Assembly: GCA_900321205.1 (NCBI GenBank)
Contig: ONVC01000010.1
Coordinates: forward strand, 1-40,884
Direction of reading: 5' to 3'
Origin: an uncultured Acinetobacter sp.
Lineage (GTDB): Bacteria > Cyanobacteriota > Vampirovibrionia > Gastranaerophilales > Gastranaerophilaceae
Length of the DNA: 40,884 nt
Part shown: piece after piece, positions 1 to 9,060 of the stretch
Layout: every line of letters starts with the position of its first letter
Position numbering within the stretch: position 1 is the stretch's first letter
The notes under the pieces: model-generated
Database searches by the model: none
What the model was told of the DNA's origin: nothing
Seen by the model: only the letters and a program-made list of their open reading frames with translations
Translations under genes and position numbers: made by a program

Positions 1-709
1 TATCCAGTTTAAAAGTACTTCTTACTCTGACCGGTACTTCGTATTGTTTTGCGGTTTCAACCGCTCTCGGGTGAAGAACATTTGCCCCGACTCTTGCCAG
101 TTCAAGCATCTCTCCGTAAGATATTTGTTCCAGTCTTGAAGCATTTGGTACAATTCTGGGGTCTGTTGTATAGACGCCCTCTACGTCTGTATAAATATCG
201 CACCTTGATGCTTTAAGAGCTCCTGCAAGAGCAACTGCTGATGTATCAGAACCACCTCTGCCGAGAGTGGTTATTTCAAAGTCTTCTGTTATTCCCTGAA
301 ATCCTGCAACTACAACAACTTTTCCCTGCTCTAAATAACTTTTTATTTTTTCTGTTTTTATATCAATAATTCTTGCTTTAGAATGAACTTTTTCTGTCAT
401 GATGCCGATTTGCATTGCATTCATGCTGACAGCAGGGCAGCCTTGTTCCTGCAAAGCCATTGCAAGGAGAGCAATTGATACGCCTTCGCCTGTGGACAAG
501 AGCATGTCCATTTCCCTTGATGACGGATTCGCTGAAATCTCATGTGCCATTTTAACCAGATAATCAGTTGTATGTCCCATTGCCGAAACAACAACTACAA
601 CATCATGTCCGTTATTCTTCTCCCGTATAATAGCTTTTGCTACGTTTTTAATCTTTTCCGTATCTGCAACAGATGTTCCGCCGAACTTCTGTACAATAAT
701 ATCTTTCAT
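1..709 (-). CDS. lysC: Aspartate kinase (N-terminal part, runs off the left edge)
   Basis: Phosphorylates L-aspartate, the first step towards lysine, threonine, methionine and diaminopimelate. The translation opens [14 protein letters not shown], the amino-acid-kinase KxGGTS motif that holds ATP phosphates. Further in are VVVVVSAMG, the STGE segment, GFQG, the [12 protein letters not shown] substrate loop, and [15 protein letters not shown]. About 236 codons are visible. The C-terminal ACT regulatory domains lie outside the window, so feedback class cannot be judged. The ATG at 709 follows an AGGT-type ribosome site, and a good promoter lies just upstream (735-763). The predicted leader is only about 20 nt, so there is no room for a lysine riboswitch. 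Confidence 0.95.
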   Translation of the reverse strand, partial: MKDIIVQKFGGTSVADTEKIKNVAKAIIREKNNGHDVVVVVSAMGHTTDYLVKMAHEISANPSSREMDMLLSTGEGVSIALLAMALQEQGCPAVSMNAMQIGIMTEKVHSKARIIDIKTEKIKSYLEQGKVVVVAGFQGITEDFEITTLGRGGSDTSAVALAGALKASRCDIYTDVEGVYTTDPRIVPNASRLEQISYGEMLELARVGANVLHPRAVETAKQYEVPVRVRSTFKLD

Positions 710-734
710 ATTTATACCTGCATGTCCATCTGTT

Positions 735-763
735 ATTATAACTTGAAGCATGACGGTTGGCAA
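735..763 (-). promoter_or_regulatory. Sigma-70-type promoter of lysC
   Basis: On the minus strand TTGCCA (758-763) and TATAAT (735-740) are separated by exactly 17 bp. Transcription would start near 728, about 19 nt before the lysC ATG. Confidence 0.6.
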
Positions 764-955
764 GGACTTTTATGTTTATCTCACTATCTTATGTAATATT
801 GTTAAATATCTTGTTATTTGCTAATCATGACCAAATGTTAAATTTTGTAACGTTTTTTTCTCTGAACAAGTTTAAACTAGCAAAAAGATTTTTTACACTT
901 TTTAAAAAGCATATAGGTATATCGATATTATGTGTAAAAAAGGAGCATAAAACTT

Positions 956-2737
956 ATGAACATTATGAAGACAAACATGTTGTCACTGAACAACAAATTC
1001 CTGAAGGAAGATGCAGGTAACACACCTGTTGAAACACCTATTCCTTCAACAACAGACCCTCAAAAAGGTATGAAAGCTTTATCATTCTTAGGAATGCAGA
1101 ACCTAATGGCTAATCCAAAATTGGCACAGGAAGTAGGAGTTATAAACAATAATTCTGATATGTCTTTCAAAGGCGGAAAATTCGCAAACGCAGCAAAAGT
1201 TTCTACAATGGTTTTAGGAACAGCAATGGCTGCTACTGCATTAACTTCTTGTGAAAAAGATATAAAAGTTAGTCAGTCACAAACGGTTATCGTTGACATG
1301 CAACCGGTTGTAGATGCTATCGAACAATTAAGAAATGACATCAATGAAAACAATAAAGCAGAAACACAGCGTGATAAAGAAGTTCTTGAAGCTTTAAATA
1401 AAGCTCTTCTCGGTATGTATCAGCTTCAAACACTTGTTTCTAACCAAACATTAACAATTGATCAATTCAGAGAATTGGTATTAGGAAAGATGGAAAACGG
1501 TGAATTGCAGAGATCTGCTATATTAGATGCAATTATTGTTCTTCAGGATAAAACAGAACAGGCTGCTATCTATGCAGTAACATCAATTATTAATGCATTT
1601 GAAAATAAACAAATCAGTTTTGAACAGGCAATGGCAGAAATTCAGGCATTATTAAAAGATAATAACAGCCTTCTTTCTGATATTAAAGAAATGCTTTCTA
1701 AGCACTTTGATAAATATGACACAGATATGGCTGAACTTAAGTCATTAGCTTACGGTATCAAAAAGGAACAGGAAGCTACAAGAAAAGACGTTGAAAAATT
1801 TGCAGGTGTTGCAGTAACTATGTCAAAAGATATCAGAAATATGACTGTAGACTTGGCAGATATAAGAGCAAAACTGAAAAACGGTGTTAAATTTGATGAC
1901 AGCCAGCTTGCAGCTTTATTAAAACGAATTAATGCTACTCAGCAAATGACTAAAGATGAAATTGTTGCAAGATTAGATGCATACATCGAAGGTCAAAATG
2001 CTCTTGCTGATAAATTAGATACAGCAAACAACTACCTCGCTAAATTAGGTTATGTTGTAAGCAATGATGTAATTAATGCAATTAACAATATCGGCGATAA
2101 TTTGGAAGGTATCCCTGAGATTGTTTCTAAGCTTGATGAATTGGTTGCAGCTGTAAAATCTCTTACAACATCATTTAATTTATATGCAAAATACACAATG
2201 GACGCTCACGATAAAGAACTTGAAGCATTGAACGCAATCAAAGCTGATTTATCAGGAATCGACAAGAAAATCAGTACATTAATCGTTCAGGGTAAAACAG
2301 CAGAAGATCAAAGAAAAATCATCGCTGATTATCTTGAAAAATTACTTAAAAAGGCTGACGATATCGAAGGTAAATTAGGCAGAATCCCAACAGTTGATGA
2401 ATTCGATATTATGTTAGAAAAAAATGATGCAGATAACCGTAAATTCTATGGCGACCTTATTAAAGCGGCCGGCGTAGACCCTGCTCAATTTGAAAATATC
2501 AAAGACTTGTTAAAGACAATTAATGAAAACCTTGTTGATTTCCAGGGAACAAGCAACAAATACTTAGCTGATATCTTAGACAGAATTAAAGCTATGGATC
2601 CGTCAGCACCGGATTATACTGATAAACTGAATAAGATTATCGACCTGATGGAAAACTTCAAGTTTGAATGTAATTGCAAATGCGATTGTGACAACAACCA
2701 CACAATCAATGAAGGTATCATCGATATCATCGGTTAG
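956..2737 (+). CDS. Coiled-coil protein with an internal lipoprotein-type signal (unknown function)
   Basis: I do not recognise a family. The 593-residue product has four parts. Residues 1-68 are a polar N-terminal stretch. Residues 69-99 look like a complete lipoprotein signal peptide: basic KGGK, hydrophobic VSTMVLGTAMAATA, lipobox LTSC with Cys99. Residues 100-565 are an almost continuous helical heptad region rich in K, E, D, L and I. The tail has a CNCKCDC cluster (possible metal or disulfide site) before a short hydrophobic end. The ATG at 956 has a strong AAAAAAGGAG site 10 nt upstream. Met69 (1160) would give a textbook lipoprotein but has only a distant AGGAG, about 20 nt away. It is divergent from lysC and monocistronic by its terminator. 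A surface or periplasmic fibrous lipoprotein is the simplest guess. Confidence 0.8.
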   Translation: MNIMKTNMLSLNNKFLKEDAGNTPVETPIPSTTDPQKGMKALSFLGMQNLMANPKLAQEVGVINNNSDMSFKGGKFANAAKVSTMVLGTAMAATALTSCEKDIKVSQSQTVIVDMQPVVDAIEQLRNDINENNKAETQRDKEVLEALNKALLGMYQLQTLVSNQTLTIDQFRELVLGKMENGELQRSAILDAIIVLQDKTEQAAIYAVTSIINAFENKQISFEQAMAEIQALLKDNNSLLSDIKEMLSKHFDKYDTDMAELKSLAYGIKKEQEATRKDVEKFAGVAVTMSKDIRNMTVDLADIRAKLKNGVKFDDSQLAALLKRINATQQMTKDEIVARLDAYIEGQNALADKLDTANNYLAKLGYVVSNDVINAINNIGDNLEGIPEIVSKLDELVAAVKSLTTSFNLYAKYTMDAHDKELEALNAIKADLSGIDKKISTLIVQGKTAEDQRKIIADYLEKLLKKADDIEGKLGRIPTVDEFDIMLEKNDADNRKFYGDLIKAAGVDPAQFENIKDLLKTINENLVDFQGTSNKYLADILDRIKAMDPSAPDYTDKLNKIIDLMENFKFECNCKCDCDNNHTINEGIIDIIG

Positions 2738-2777
2738 GTAACATTTAATAAATGCGGGTGCATATATAAAGTAAGCT

Positions 2778-2815
2778 AAGGCGGAATTTTTCAAAAATCC
2801 GCCTTTTGCTTTTTT
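2778..2815 (+). terminator. Rho-independent terminator of the coiled-coil lipoprotein gene
   Basis: AAGGCGGA is mirrored by TCCGCCTT (2778-2804), giving a stem of about 13 bp with one bulge, followed by a T-rich run. It lies about 40 nt after the stop codon at 2737. Confidence 0.8.
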
Positions 2816-2826
2816 GTTTTCATAAG

Positions 2827-2860
2827 AAAAGGCGGTGGATTTTTAATCCGCCGCCTTTTT
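2827..2860 (-). terminator. Second hairpin terminator, for the 825-residue gene (probably bidirectional)
   Basis: The arms 2827-2841 and 2846-2860 are complementary at 14 of 15 positions around a short T/A loop and are bordered by A and T runs on both sides. It sits 23 nt past the minus-strand stop at 2884. It shares the GGCGG core with the neighbouring terminator at 2778, and the pair separates two convergent genes. Confidence 0.65.
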
Positions 2861-2883
2861 GAAAACAACCATAGTTTGCATTA

Positions 2884-5361
2884 TTATTTTGATGCTGCTT
2901 CTGCTTCTTTAACTTTTCTGTTAAAATCAGCTTTTGCTTCTGCTTCTGTTTTGCCTTCGCCGACAATAGCCGGGTGACAATCATCTGTATATGTTTTGCT
3001 CTTACCGAGTCTTCCGTACCCGTAACGACCGTTGTTGCGTTTTGCTGAGCCACCGTTATTAAGTTCTTTTTGAGATTTTTTCTTAACTTCGTTATCTTCA
3101 TATTTACAAACAATTGTTTTACCGTTAACAGTTATTGTAATTTCATCAGGGAAGTCTAAGTGTTTAGGAATGTCTCCGCCTGTTATACCTTTGTATTTAT
3201 CTGCGTGGAATACACCGTTTTCATCAGTTGCCAATTCTCTTTGCATAACTTTTATAGCACCGTTTTTGCTGTATGCATCTATGCCTGCCTTTGCAAGTTC
3301 TTCAACTAAGCAAGGATATTTAGCTTGTGCGATTGCCAACCAAGTTTCTCCGCCTTCTCTTTCCCAAGCGTGAGGAGGTATTTTAACTCCTTTATCTCCG
3401 ATAACTCCGTTGCAAGTCGGACAATCTTCAACTACTGTTTCCTTGCATTCCGGTACTTCAATTTTGTGTTTCTCAGAGGTTCTTGCAGCAGCTGCTACTT
3501 CTGCTCTGTTAAGAATTTGGTTGCCTCTTGCATCGTTGTATTTTTCTATGAATGTGCAGTAATCCCATTGAGTATTGCAGTTTTCATCAAGAACTGCTTT
3601 TCTTGCGCCTGTTTTTGGATCAACAGTTGTTACAATACCGAGTTTTGCGATTTCTTTTAATGCTGCTTTAAGTTCCGGTTTCAGGTGTTTGTCGCTGTAT
3701 GCGTTATCTATTGTATCGATGATTTCTTCGTATGTTGAATCACAGTCGAAAATCATACCCAGAACTTCTTTTTCCTGTGCGCTGCTCAGTAGCCCTTCGA
3801 TTACGCCGATTGCTGTTCCGACTCCTGCACCAGCTGCTGCACCCATTGCAATTGCTTTAAGTAATGAAACAACAGTTCCGTTTACCATTTGATCCTGTGC
3901 AATGTATATTCCCACTGCTGTTTCTCCAATATTACCGAGTGTTGTTTCAACCATACCAGCACCGTAATCTGCTTTTGCTGCTATACCGCTTAATTCGTTC
4001 TCTGACCTGATTGCATTAAGGAAATCTGCTTTCTGTTCCGCAGAAAATCCTTCAAGCGGCATATTTACTTCCTGATGTTGTTTAATATCAATGTTCCAGC
4101 TTCCGTTTACCGCACCGGCTGCCGCACCTGCTGCTGCACCTGCTGCTGCGCCTTTCCAAATATGCTGCCACATTCTTACTGCCATCAGCTGCATTCTGTC
4201 ATCTCCGTAACCAAGGAACTTAACCAGTCTGCGTACATCTTTGTCTGATAATTCACTTGTTTTAAAATCACCTGAGCCGTTAGCTCTGAATGATTGATAT
4301 AATCTTGTCAAAACTGACTGAAGTTCACTTTCGTTATGATTGTTGTGGTCGTTCATTGTGTTATCTGCACCGATTGCTCCGCCTACAACTTTTGAAAGGT
4401 TTTTAACGATATAATCACCGTTTGGAGCTTTTGTAATTAAACCGGTTGCAACAAGAACGTTGTCATATGTATTACCATTCTTGTCTGTGTATGGCTGAAC
4501 TAACGGGTTCTTTTTGCCTAATGCTTCAACAATTTCGCTGTTAGAGAATGTTTTGTTTTCTCTTATATTTACAGCTCTGTTACCTGCTGCTACTGCTTTA
4601 TCATCTGTTTTTCCTTCCGAATTATTTCCGCTAATCCAGCGAACACCTCTTTTTAAAGCACTTTTGTTGTTGTTGCGGAGAGCTTTTTTAGCCCAGCTGT
4701 CTTTTACTCCGTTATTGTTTGCTTTTGTAAGTTCTTTTTCTCTTTTATATACTTTCTTTGAGGTATCATATTGTAAGTTATCAGCATTAACAAGGTTGCC
4801 TCCTCCGTCATATGCCTGAACTGCTGCTCTTGTTTTTTGAGCTCTTTCATTTACAAACTGATGTTTTGCATAATCTTTTAATTGTTTAATAGCTTCATCG
4901 TATTCTTTACTTTTGCCTTTGAACTCTTTTTTAACTGCTTTGTAAGCTTCTTTTGTTGTTGTACCGTTTGAAGTATTTTTTTCTTCATCGTATTCCATTA
5001 CTTCAAGGAATCTTGCTCTAACTTCCTGGAATGGTGTTTTGAAAGTTTTTTTGGAAGCTTCGCCGATTGCTTCGTTTGCTTTATCTACTACTGCTTGTGT
5101 AGCAGGAGTTCCCTGAGTTTTTTCAATCGGTGTTGTAACTTTTAATCCGAATAAAGCTTTTACTTCATCTGATTCTTTAGCTAGCTTTTTCTGATTTTTT
5201 GCTTCCTTTAAATCCCCACTTAAGATCTGTGCTAATTTAGCGCCTTCTGTTTTGTTAATGCTTTTGTCGCCATTTCCGAAGTATTTGTCTACCATTTCAG
5301 CTTCTTTTCTGATAAATTTAGCTTTGATGTCAGAAATTTTTACATTCATTTCGTCACTCAT
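2884..5361 (-). CDS. 825-residue protein with two glycine-zipper segments and a LysM-like C-terminal region (unknown)
   Basis: The family is not recognised. The ATG at 5361 has AAGGAG with a 6-7 nt spacer, so the start is secure, and there is no N-terminal signal peptide. Near residues 25-45 is a region resembling an EF-hand (FGNGDKSINKTEG) but lacking the canonical set of acidic ligands. Residues 50-390 are lysine-rich and helical. Two Ala/Gly stretches of the glycine-zipper type, GAAAGAAAGAAAG (about 398-420) and GAAAGAGVGTAIG (about 504-522), could insert in a membrane. A CPTC pair follows near residue 645. The segment from ETWLAIAQAKYP (about 669) to a distal IPKHLDFPDEI resembles a LysM repeat with an insertion. 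The tail is basic and polar. An effector-like or envelope-associated protein is possible but unproven. Confidence 0.75.
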   Translation of the reverse strand: MSDEMNVKISDIKAKFIRKEAEMVDKYFGNGDKSINKTEGAKLAQILSGDLKEAKNQKKLAKESDEVKALFGLKVTTPIEKTQGTPATQAVVDKANEAIGEASKKTFKTPFQEVRARFLEVMEYDEEKNTSNGTTTKEAYKAVKKEFKGKSKEYDEAIKQLKDYAKHQFVNERAQKTRAAVQAYDGGGNLVNADNLQYDTSKKVYKREKELTKANNNGVKDSWAKKALRNNNKSALKRGVRWISGNNSEGKTDDKAVAAGNRAVNIRENKTFSNSEIVEALGKKNPLVQPYTDKNGNTYDNVLVATGLITKAPNGDYIVKNLSKVVGGAIGADNTMNDHNNHNESELQSVLTRLYQSFRANGSGDFKTSELSDKDVRRLVKFLGYGDDRMQLMAVRMWQHIWKGAAAGAAAGAAAGAVNGSWNIDIKQHQEVNMPLEGFSAEQKADFLNAIRSENELSGIAAKADYGAGMVETTLGNIGETAVGIYIAQDQMVNGTVVSLLKAIAMGAAAGAGVGTAIGVIEGLLSSAQEKEVLGMIFDCDSTYEEIIDTIDNAYSDKHLKPELKAALKEIAKLGIVTTVDPKTGARKAVLDENCNTQWDYCTFIEKYNDARGNQILNRAEVAAAARTSEKHKIEVPECKETVVEDCPTCNGVIGDKGVKIPPHAWEREGGETWLAIAQAKYPCLVEELAKAGIDAYSKNGAIKVMQRELATDENGVFHADKYKGITGGDIPKHLDFPDEITITVNGKTIVCKYEDNEVKKKSQKELNNGGSAKRNNGRYGYGRLGKSKTYTDDCHPAIVGEGKTEAEAKADFNRKVKEAEAASK

Positions 5362-5439
5362 AATATTCTCCTTATCCTCGTAAATCCATTCTTACTTTTA
5401 TAAAGTTTTTTTGAGCGGAAAAATTGCTTTTTTGTTAAG

Positions 5440-5458
5440 AAGATTGTTAACAAATCTT
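5440..5458. promoter_or_regulatory. Near-perfect palindrome upstream of the 825-residue gene
   Basis: AAGATT-GTTAACA-AATCTT forms an almost symmetric 19-bp site between trmFO and the 825-residue gene. It has no T-run typical of a terminator, so an operator is as likely. No strong promoter pair was seen next to it. Confidence 0.3.
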
Positions 5459-5501
5459 AATATAATTCTGTAAATGTTTATTTTATTTGGCTTTGTTGGT
5501 T

Positions 5502-6851
5502 TTATAATTTTATATTTTGTATTGTATCAAGAGCTCTTTTTGATAATAATTCTGTCTTTAATTTTTTATTTCTGCGTTCGTTTTTTGACATCTCCATTGG
5601 GGAAACTATTGCCCAGTTCGAGTTTATAGGCTGTGGTGGTAAATATCTTAGTGAACCGTCACGTTTGCTGATGTGTTCAAGGTGTGCTTTATCGGTTATA
5701 TAGTTCATCAAGGCTCCCAGCATGGTTTCTTTTGGCGGAGTAAACAACTCTTTTCCTTCAAGCAGGCGAGCCATGTTAATACCGGCCAGTAAGCCTCCGG
5801 CAATTGATTCCGTGTATCCTTCCGTCCCTGTAATTTGTCCTGCAAAAAACAGGCCTTCTCTGCTTTTTGTCTCAAGTGTCGGATTGAGAACCTGAGAGGC
5901 ATTGATAAAAGTATTTCTGTGCATGACTCCGTATCGTACAATATTAGCATTTTCCAGTCCTGGAATTGAATGCACAAGTTCTTTTTGCACGCCCCATTTT
6001 AGATTTGTCTGAAATCCAACAAGATTAAAAAGAGTTTTTGCGGAGTTATCCTGTCTAAGCTGTACAACAGCATAATTTTCAACTCCAGTTCTTTTATCTA
6101 TCAGCCCGACAGGCTTCATCGGACCGAAGCGAAGAGTATCGACTCCTCTTGAAGCCAAAACTTCGACCGGAAGACAAGATTCAAAGAATTTTGCATCTTT
6201 GTCTGCTCCGTGCAATTCTGCTCTTTCTCCGTTAACAAGAATATTATAGAATCTCTCATACTCTTCTTTATTCATGGGGCAGTTTATATAAGACGCTTCC
6301 CCTTTATCGTATCTTACTCCCCAAAAAGCCTTTTCAAAATTTATTGAATCAATTTCAACTATTGGTGCAATAGCGTCAAAAAAGTGCAGATGCTCTGTTT
6401 TAGTAAACTTTTGAATACTTTTTGCAAGTTCATCGCTGGTCAGAGGTCCGGAAGCTATAATTACGTTTCCATCAGGAATTTCAGTGAGTTCTTCCCGTAT
6501 AAGTTTAATATTAGGATTCGTTTTAATTTTTTCGGTTACTGCATTTGAAAAATCTTCTCTTGCAATTGCAAGTGCGTTTCCTGCCGGAACAGCATGCTCA
6601 TACGCAATTTTAATAAGTTCTCCGCCAAGTATTTCCATCTCTGCCTTTAAAAGACCGCTGGCGTTGGTTGTGTCAGCAGAACCCAGGCTGTTTGAACAAA
6701 CAAACTCCGCGCAATTTTCAGTAACGTGTGCACCTGTCATTTTTTTAGGGCGCATCTCGTAAAGTTTAACTTTTATTCCTCTTTTAGCGAGCTGCAGGGC
6801 TGCTTCGCTTCCTGCCAGTCCGGCACCGATTATTGTTACGTTATTCTCCAT
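5502..6851 (-). CDS. trmFO: Methylenetetrahydrofolate--tRNA-(uracil-54-C5)-methyltransferase TrmFO
   Basis: A flavoenzyme that makes ribothymidine at position 54 of the tRNA T-loop, using methylene-THF as carbon donor and FADH2 as reductant. The product is 449 residues, close to the usual length. The N-terminal FAD dinucleotide fold is IIGAGLAGSEAA, followed by the family hallmarks YEMRP, FVCSNSLGS and AVPAGNALAIARE, then GPLTSDEL and the C-terminal FAD segment with GLFFAGQITGTEGY and ESIAGGLLAGINMA. It starts 19 nt after the stop of the CHASE2 cyclase and is probably co-transcribed with it. The only ribosome site is an AAGGGG about 15 nt upstream, which overlaps a recurrent GGGGTAAATA motif. 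It belongs to the GidA-like flavoprotein superfamily, but the SNSL and AGQITG pattern separates it from MnmG. Confidence 0.96.
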   Translation of the reverse strand: MENNVTIIGAGLAGSEAALQLAKRGIKVKLYEMRPKKMTGAHVTENCAEFVCSNSLGSADTTNASGLLKAEMEILGGELIKIAYEHAVPAGNALAIAREDFSNAVTEKIKTNPNIKLIREELTEIPDGNVIIASGPLTSDELAKSIQKFTKTEHLHFFDAIAPIVEIDSINFEKAFWGVRYDKGEASYINCPMNKEEYERFYNILVNGERAELHGADKDAKFFESCLPVEVLASRGVDTLRFGPMKPVGLIDKRTGVENYAVVQLRQDNSAKTLFNLVGFQTNLKWGVQKELVHSIPGLENANIVRYGVMHRNTFINASQVLNPTLETKSREGLFFAGQITGTEGYTESIAGGLLAGINMARLLEGKELFTPPKETMLGALMNYITDKAHLEHISKRDGSLRYLPPQPINSNWAIVSPMEMSKNERRNKKLKTELLSKRALDTIQNIKL

Positions 6852-6870
6852 AAGATATTATATTTACCCC

Positions 6871-8688
6871 TTAATACCTTCCGACCTGATTTCTGCCGTG
6901 TTCTTTTGCGTAGTACAAACCTTTATCCGCCCATTCAATTAAATCCTGCGGAGTTTGTGCGTTATCAGGGAATGTTGCAACTCCTAAGCTTATCGTAACA
7001 GGTGCTGTATCAAGAGGTGTCAAATGGAACGGTTTTTCCGAAACGGAAGCGCAAATTCTGTTTGCGAGAAGCAATGCTTCATCTACCCCTGTATTAGGAA
7101 GAATGATGCTCATTTCTTCACCTCCGTATCTGCAAACAAAATCTGTTGTTCTTGAGTTCTTTTTCAATGTTTGTGCAACCTGTCTCAAAACTGCGTCTCC
7201 TGCCTGGTGCCCGTAGGTATCATTAAACTTCTTGAAGAAGTCAATGTCACATATAATTAATGATACAGGCTGGTTGTATCGTCTTGATATTTCTATCTGT
7301 TGTTTTAAAGTATCCTGAAAATATCTGTGGTTGTACAGTTCTGTCAATCCGTCAATAGTTGCAAGCTTATACTGATATTCAAAATCACGTGATTTCATAA
7401 GATATTTTGCCAAAAGTGACAGTGTAAATGCCAATACAATAGCAATTACAGGAAAAACAACCGGAATCCATAAATTAAATATGTCCATTGTGTAATACGA
7501 GATAAATAAATATGCAATTGTAAATAAAATAGTTGAAAGTACCGCAAATAGTGTAGATGTTGAAAACATCGCTATTGCCCCCACTATTGCTATAACCGAT
7601 ATTATAATCAGCAGGTTTGCCCATCTTTCTGTCTTTTTAATAAAGTTGTTGTCAAGAAGGTTGTTTATAAATGTTGCGTGAACTTCTGCGCCCGGGTAGA
7701 TATCTGCCTGTATAGGAACGCTTTTTGTGTCATGAAGGCTCATTGCAGTTGTTCCTACAATAATTATTTTGTCTTTAAAGTTAAATTTGTTTATATTTTT
7801 GCCTTCCATTTCGTTAATAATTTTATAGAAAGGAATATTTGTATGTGTACCGCTTTGACCGTACCAGTTAAGAATGGTCTCTCCGTCTTTGTTTAGAGGA
7901 ACCTTTGTATCAGAAACAATAATATTCTTTTTTGAGTCTATGACAAAATTATTATCCCTGTTAAGTCTGAGATAGTCGCTTCCTGCTTTAAAGCTAAGAT
8001 AAGGATAGTAGTCTTCTTTATAAATCATAATCGGGGCAACAGCTCTGATTATTCCGTCACCGCTGCGTCTTACATTCGTTAAACCTACCTGAACGTTTCC
8101 GTTAAGAAGTTCCTGCAGTATAACTCTGCAATTTGTAAAGTTGTATTTGTTTTTAAAATTAACAGACGATTTATTATCTATATTAAGTTTGATTCTTTCC
8201 GGTAAATCAGCAGGTTTTCTTACTTCGAATTCCTGATTGTCAAAATTAAGTCCTGTATAAATATTGTCATATTTATTCATTGTTTCTATAAAATATTTAT
8301 CCGCATCTTTTTGAGAACGAACGGATTTAATAAACATCATATCGAAAATTATTGCCTGAGGTCTCTGTGTTTCAATATAATTTATTACATCTGCGTATAT
8401 GTTTCTGGGAATTGGCCATTCTCCGTACTTATCCCATAACATCTCAACACTTGCGTCATCTATTGCCAGCAGAACTATATCTTTATTCGGTAACGGTCTT
8501 TTGTGCATTACACGAATAGTTTGTCTGTAATCGAAAGACCTGTTTTCCGCAACAGAAAAGAATGAACTGAATATGTTTTTAAGCGTATTATTGTTTTGCA
8601 GTAATACAAAGCCTATAAGCGTTGTCGCCAGTATAAGTAAAATGTAAGTCCCAAAAATAAACCACTTCGTTTTAGTTAAATTTTTCAT
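6871..8688 (-). CDS. CHASE2-domain membrane diguanylate cyclase
   Basis: Predicted to make cyclic di-GMP in response to an extracytoplasmic signal. From residue 1: a transmembrane helix (about 10-30), then a large CHASE2 sensor (IVLLAIDDASVEMLW, WPIPRNIYADVI, AIIFDMMF), then two or three membrane helices (about 350-430), then a GGDEF domain. The active-site motif is GGEEM (about 521) instead of GGEEF. RTTD lies five residues before it, a complete inhibitory I-site, so product inhibition is expected. The ATG at 8688 is chosen because GGAG precedes it by 5 nt. An upstream in-frame ATG (8757) would add 23 residues that look like leader and lies before the predicted start of transcription. It leads an operon with trmFO, next to the flagellar operon. 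Confidence 0.9.
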   Translation of the reverse strand: MKNLTKTKWFIFGTYILLILATTLIGFVLLQNNNTLKNIFSSFFSVAENRSFDYRQTIRVMHKRPLPNKDIVLLAIDDASVEMLWDKYGEWPIPRNIYADVINYIETQRPQAIIFDMMFIKSVRSQKDADKYFIETMNKYDNIYTGLNFDNQEFEVRKPADLPERIKLNIDNKSSVNFKNKYNFTNCRVILQELLNGNVQVGLTNVRRSGDGIIRAVAPIMIYKEDYYPYLSFKAGSDYLRLNRDNNFVIDSKKNIIVSDTKVPLNKDGETILNWYGQSGTHTNIPFYKIINEMEGKNINKFNFKDKIIIVGTTAMSLHDTKSVPIQADIYPGAEVHATFINNLLDNNFIKKTERWANLLIIISVIAIVGAIAMFSTSTLFAVLSTILFTIAYLFISYYTMDIFNLWIPVVFPVIAIVLAFTLSLLAKYLMKSRDFEYQYKLATIDGLTELYNHRYFQDTLKQQIEISRRYNQPVSLIICDIDFFKKFNDTYGHQAGDAVLRQVAQTLKKNSRTTDFVCRYGGEEMSIILPNTGVDEALLLANRICASVSEKPFHLTPLDTAPVTISLGVATFPDNAQTPQDLIEWADKGLYYAKEHGRNQVGRY

Positions 8689-8709
8689 AATTTCTCCATT
8701 AGTATATTT

Positions 8710-8731
8710 CTCTCTTTTTTTGTTAAGAGAG
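8710..8731 (-). other. Hairpin in the leader of the CHASE2 cyclase mRNA
   Basis: CTCTCTT pairs with AAGAGAG (7 bp, 8-nt loop) between the predicted promoter and the ribosome site of the cyclase. It could affect translation or mRNA stability. It is small and may be incidental. Confidence 0.3.
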
Positions 8732-8766
8732 GTTTGTGAAAATTGAATCGCAATCACTTAAACTTT

Positions 8767-8795
8767 ATTATAGTTAATCTCTTCAATATTTGCAA
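8767..8795 (-). promoter_or_regulatory. Sigma-70-type promoter of the CHASE2 cyclase-trmFO operon
   Basis: On the minus strand TTGCAA (8790-8795) and TATAAT (8767-8772) have a 17-bp spacer. The leader would be about 70 nt. Confidence 0.55.
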
Positions 8796-8981
8796 TTTCC
8801 TGTAAATTTTCTAAATTTTTGCATAACAATTCATTGCTGTTTTTAAGCACTTCTGTCATGTAAAAAAGTTCAAGGGGGTTAACTAAGTATTTAAGTAAAC
8901 ATTCTTCGTGTAAATTCATATAAAATTAATCGTCAAAGATTGACATTTCTTTAACAATAATTAAAAAGGTAGTACAAATGT

Positions 8982-8998
8982 ATGATTTTAGGGTTAAA
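8982..8998 (+). promoter_or_regulatory. 17-bp box upstream of the fliE promoter, shared with flgF
   Basis: ATGATTTTAGGGTTAAA differs at a single position from the box at 32319-32335, and both lie 40-41 bp ahead of a CCGATA -10 element. Conservation of sequence and spacing in front of two flagellar operons suggests an activator site. Confidence 0.5.
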
Positions 8999-9002
8999 AG
9001 AT

Positions 9003-9028
9003 TAAAATCACCAAAAAATTGCCGATAA
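9003..9028 (+). promoter_or_regulatory. Sigma-28 (FliA-type) promoter of the fliE operon
   Basis: TAAA (9003-9006), 14 bp, then GCCGATAA (9021-9028). This is an exact match to the flagellar sigma-28 -10 consensus, with a spacing one base shorter than in enteric bacteria. It lies 32 nt before the fliE ATG. Confidence 0.75.
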
Positions 9029-9060
9029 CAATATTATTAATAATAAATAAGAGGTGAACT

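Larger units (their letters stand above)
8689..9060. other. Divergent control region between the cyclase and the flagellar operon
   Basis: This gene-free stretch of about 370 bp holds the minus-strand cyclase promoter and leader hairpin at its left end. It also carries a small GTCAA-AGA-TTGAC inverted repeat (8932-8944), the shared 17-bp box (8982-8998) and the sigma-28 promoter of fliE. No coding sequence or RNA gene is seen. Confidence 0.6.

Noticed and set aside
710-955. Possible lysine riboswitch before lysC
   Set aside because: A good promoter lies about 25 bp before the ATG, leaving a leader too short for the aptamer, and no conserved aptamer elements were seen.
757-1020. Open frame of 87 codons overlapping the start of the coiled-coil lipoprotein gene
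   Set aside because: It overlaps the lysC promoter and the start of a well-supported gene in another frame, and has no Shine-Dalgarno.
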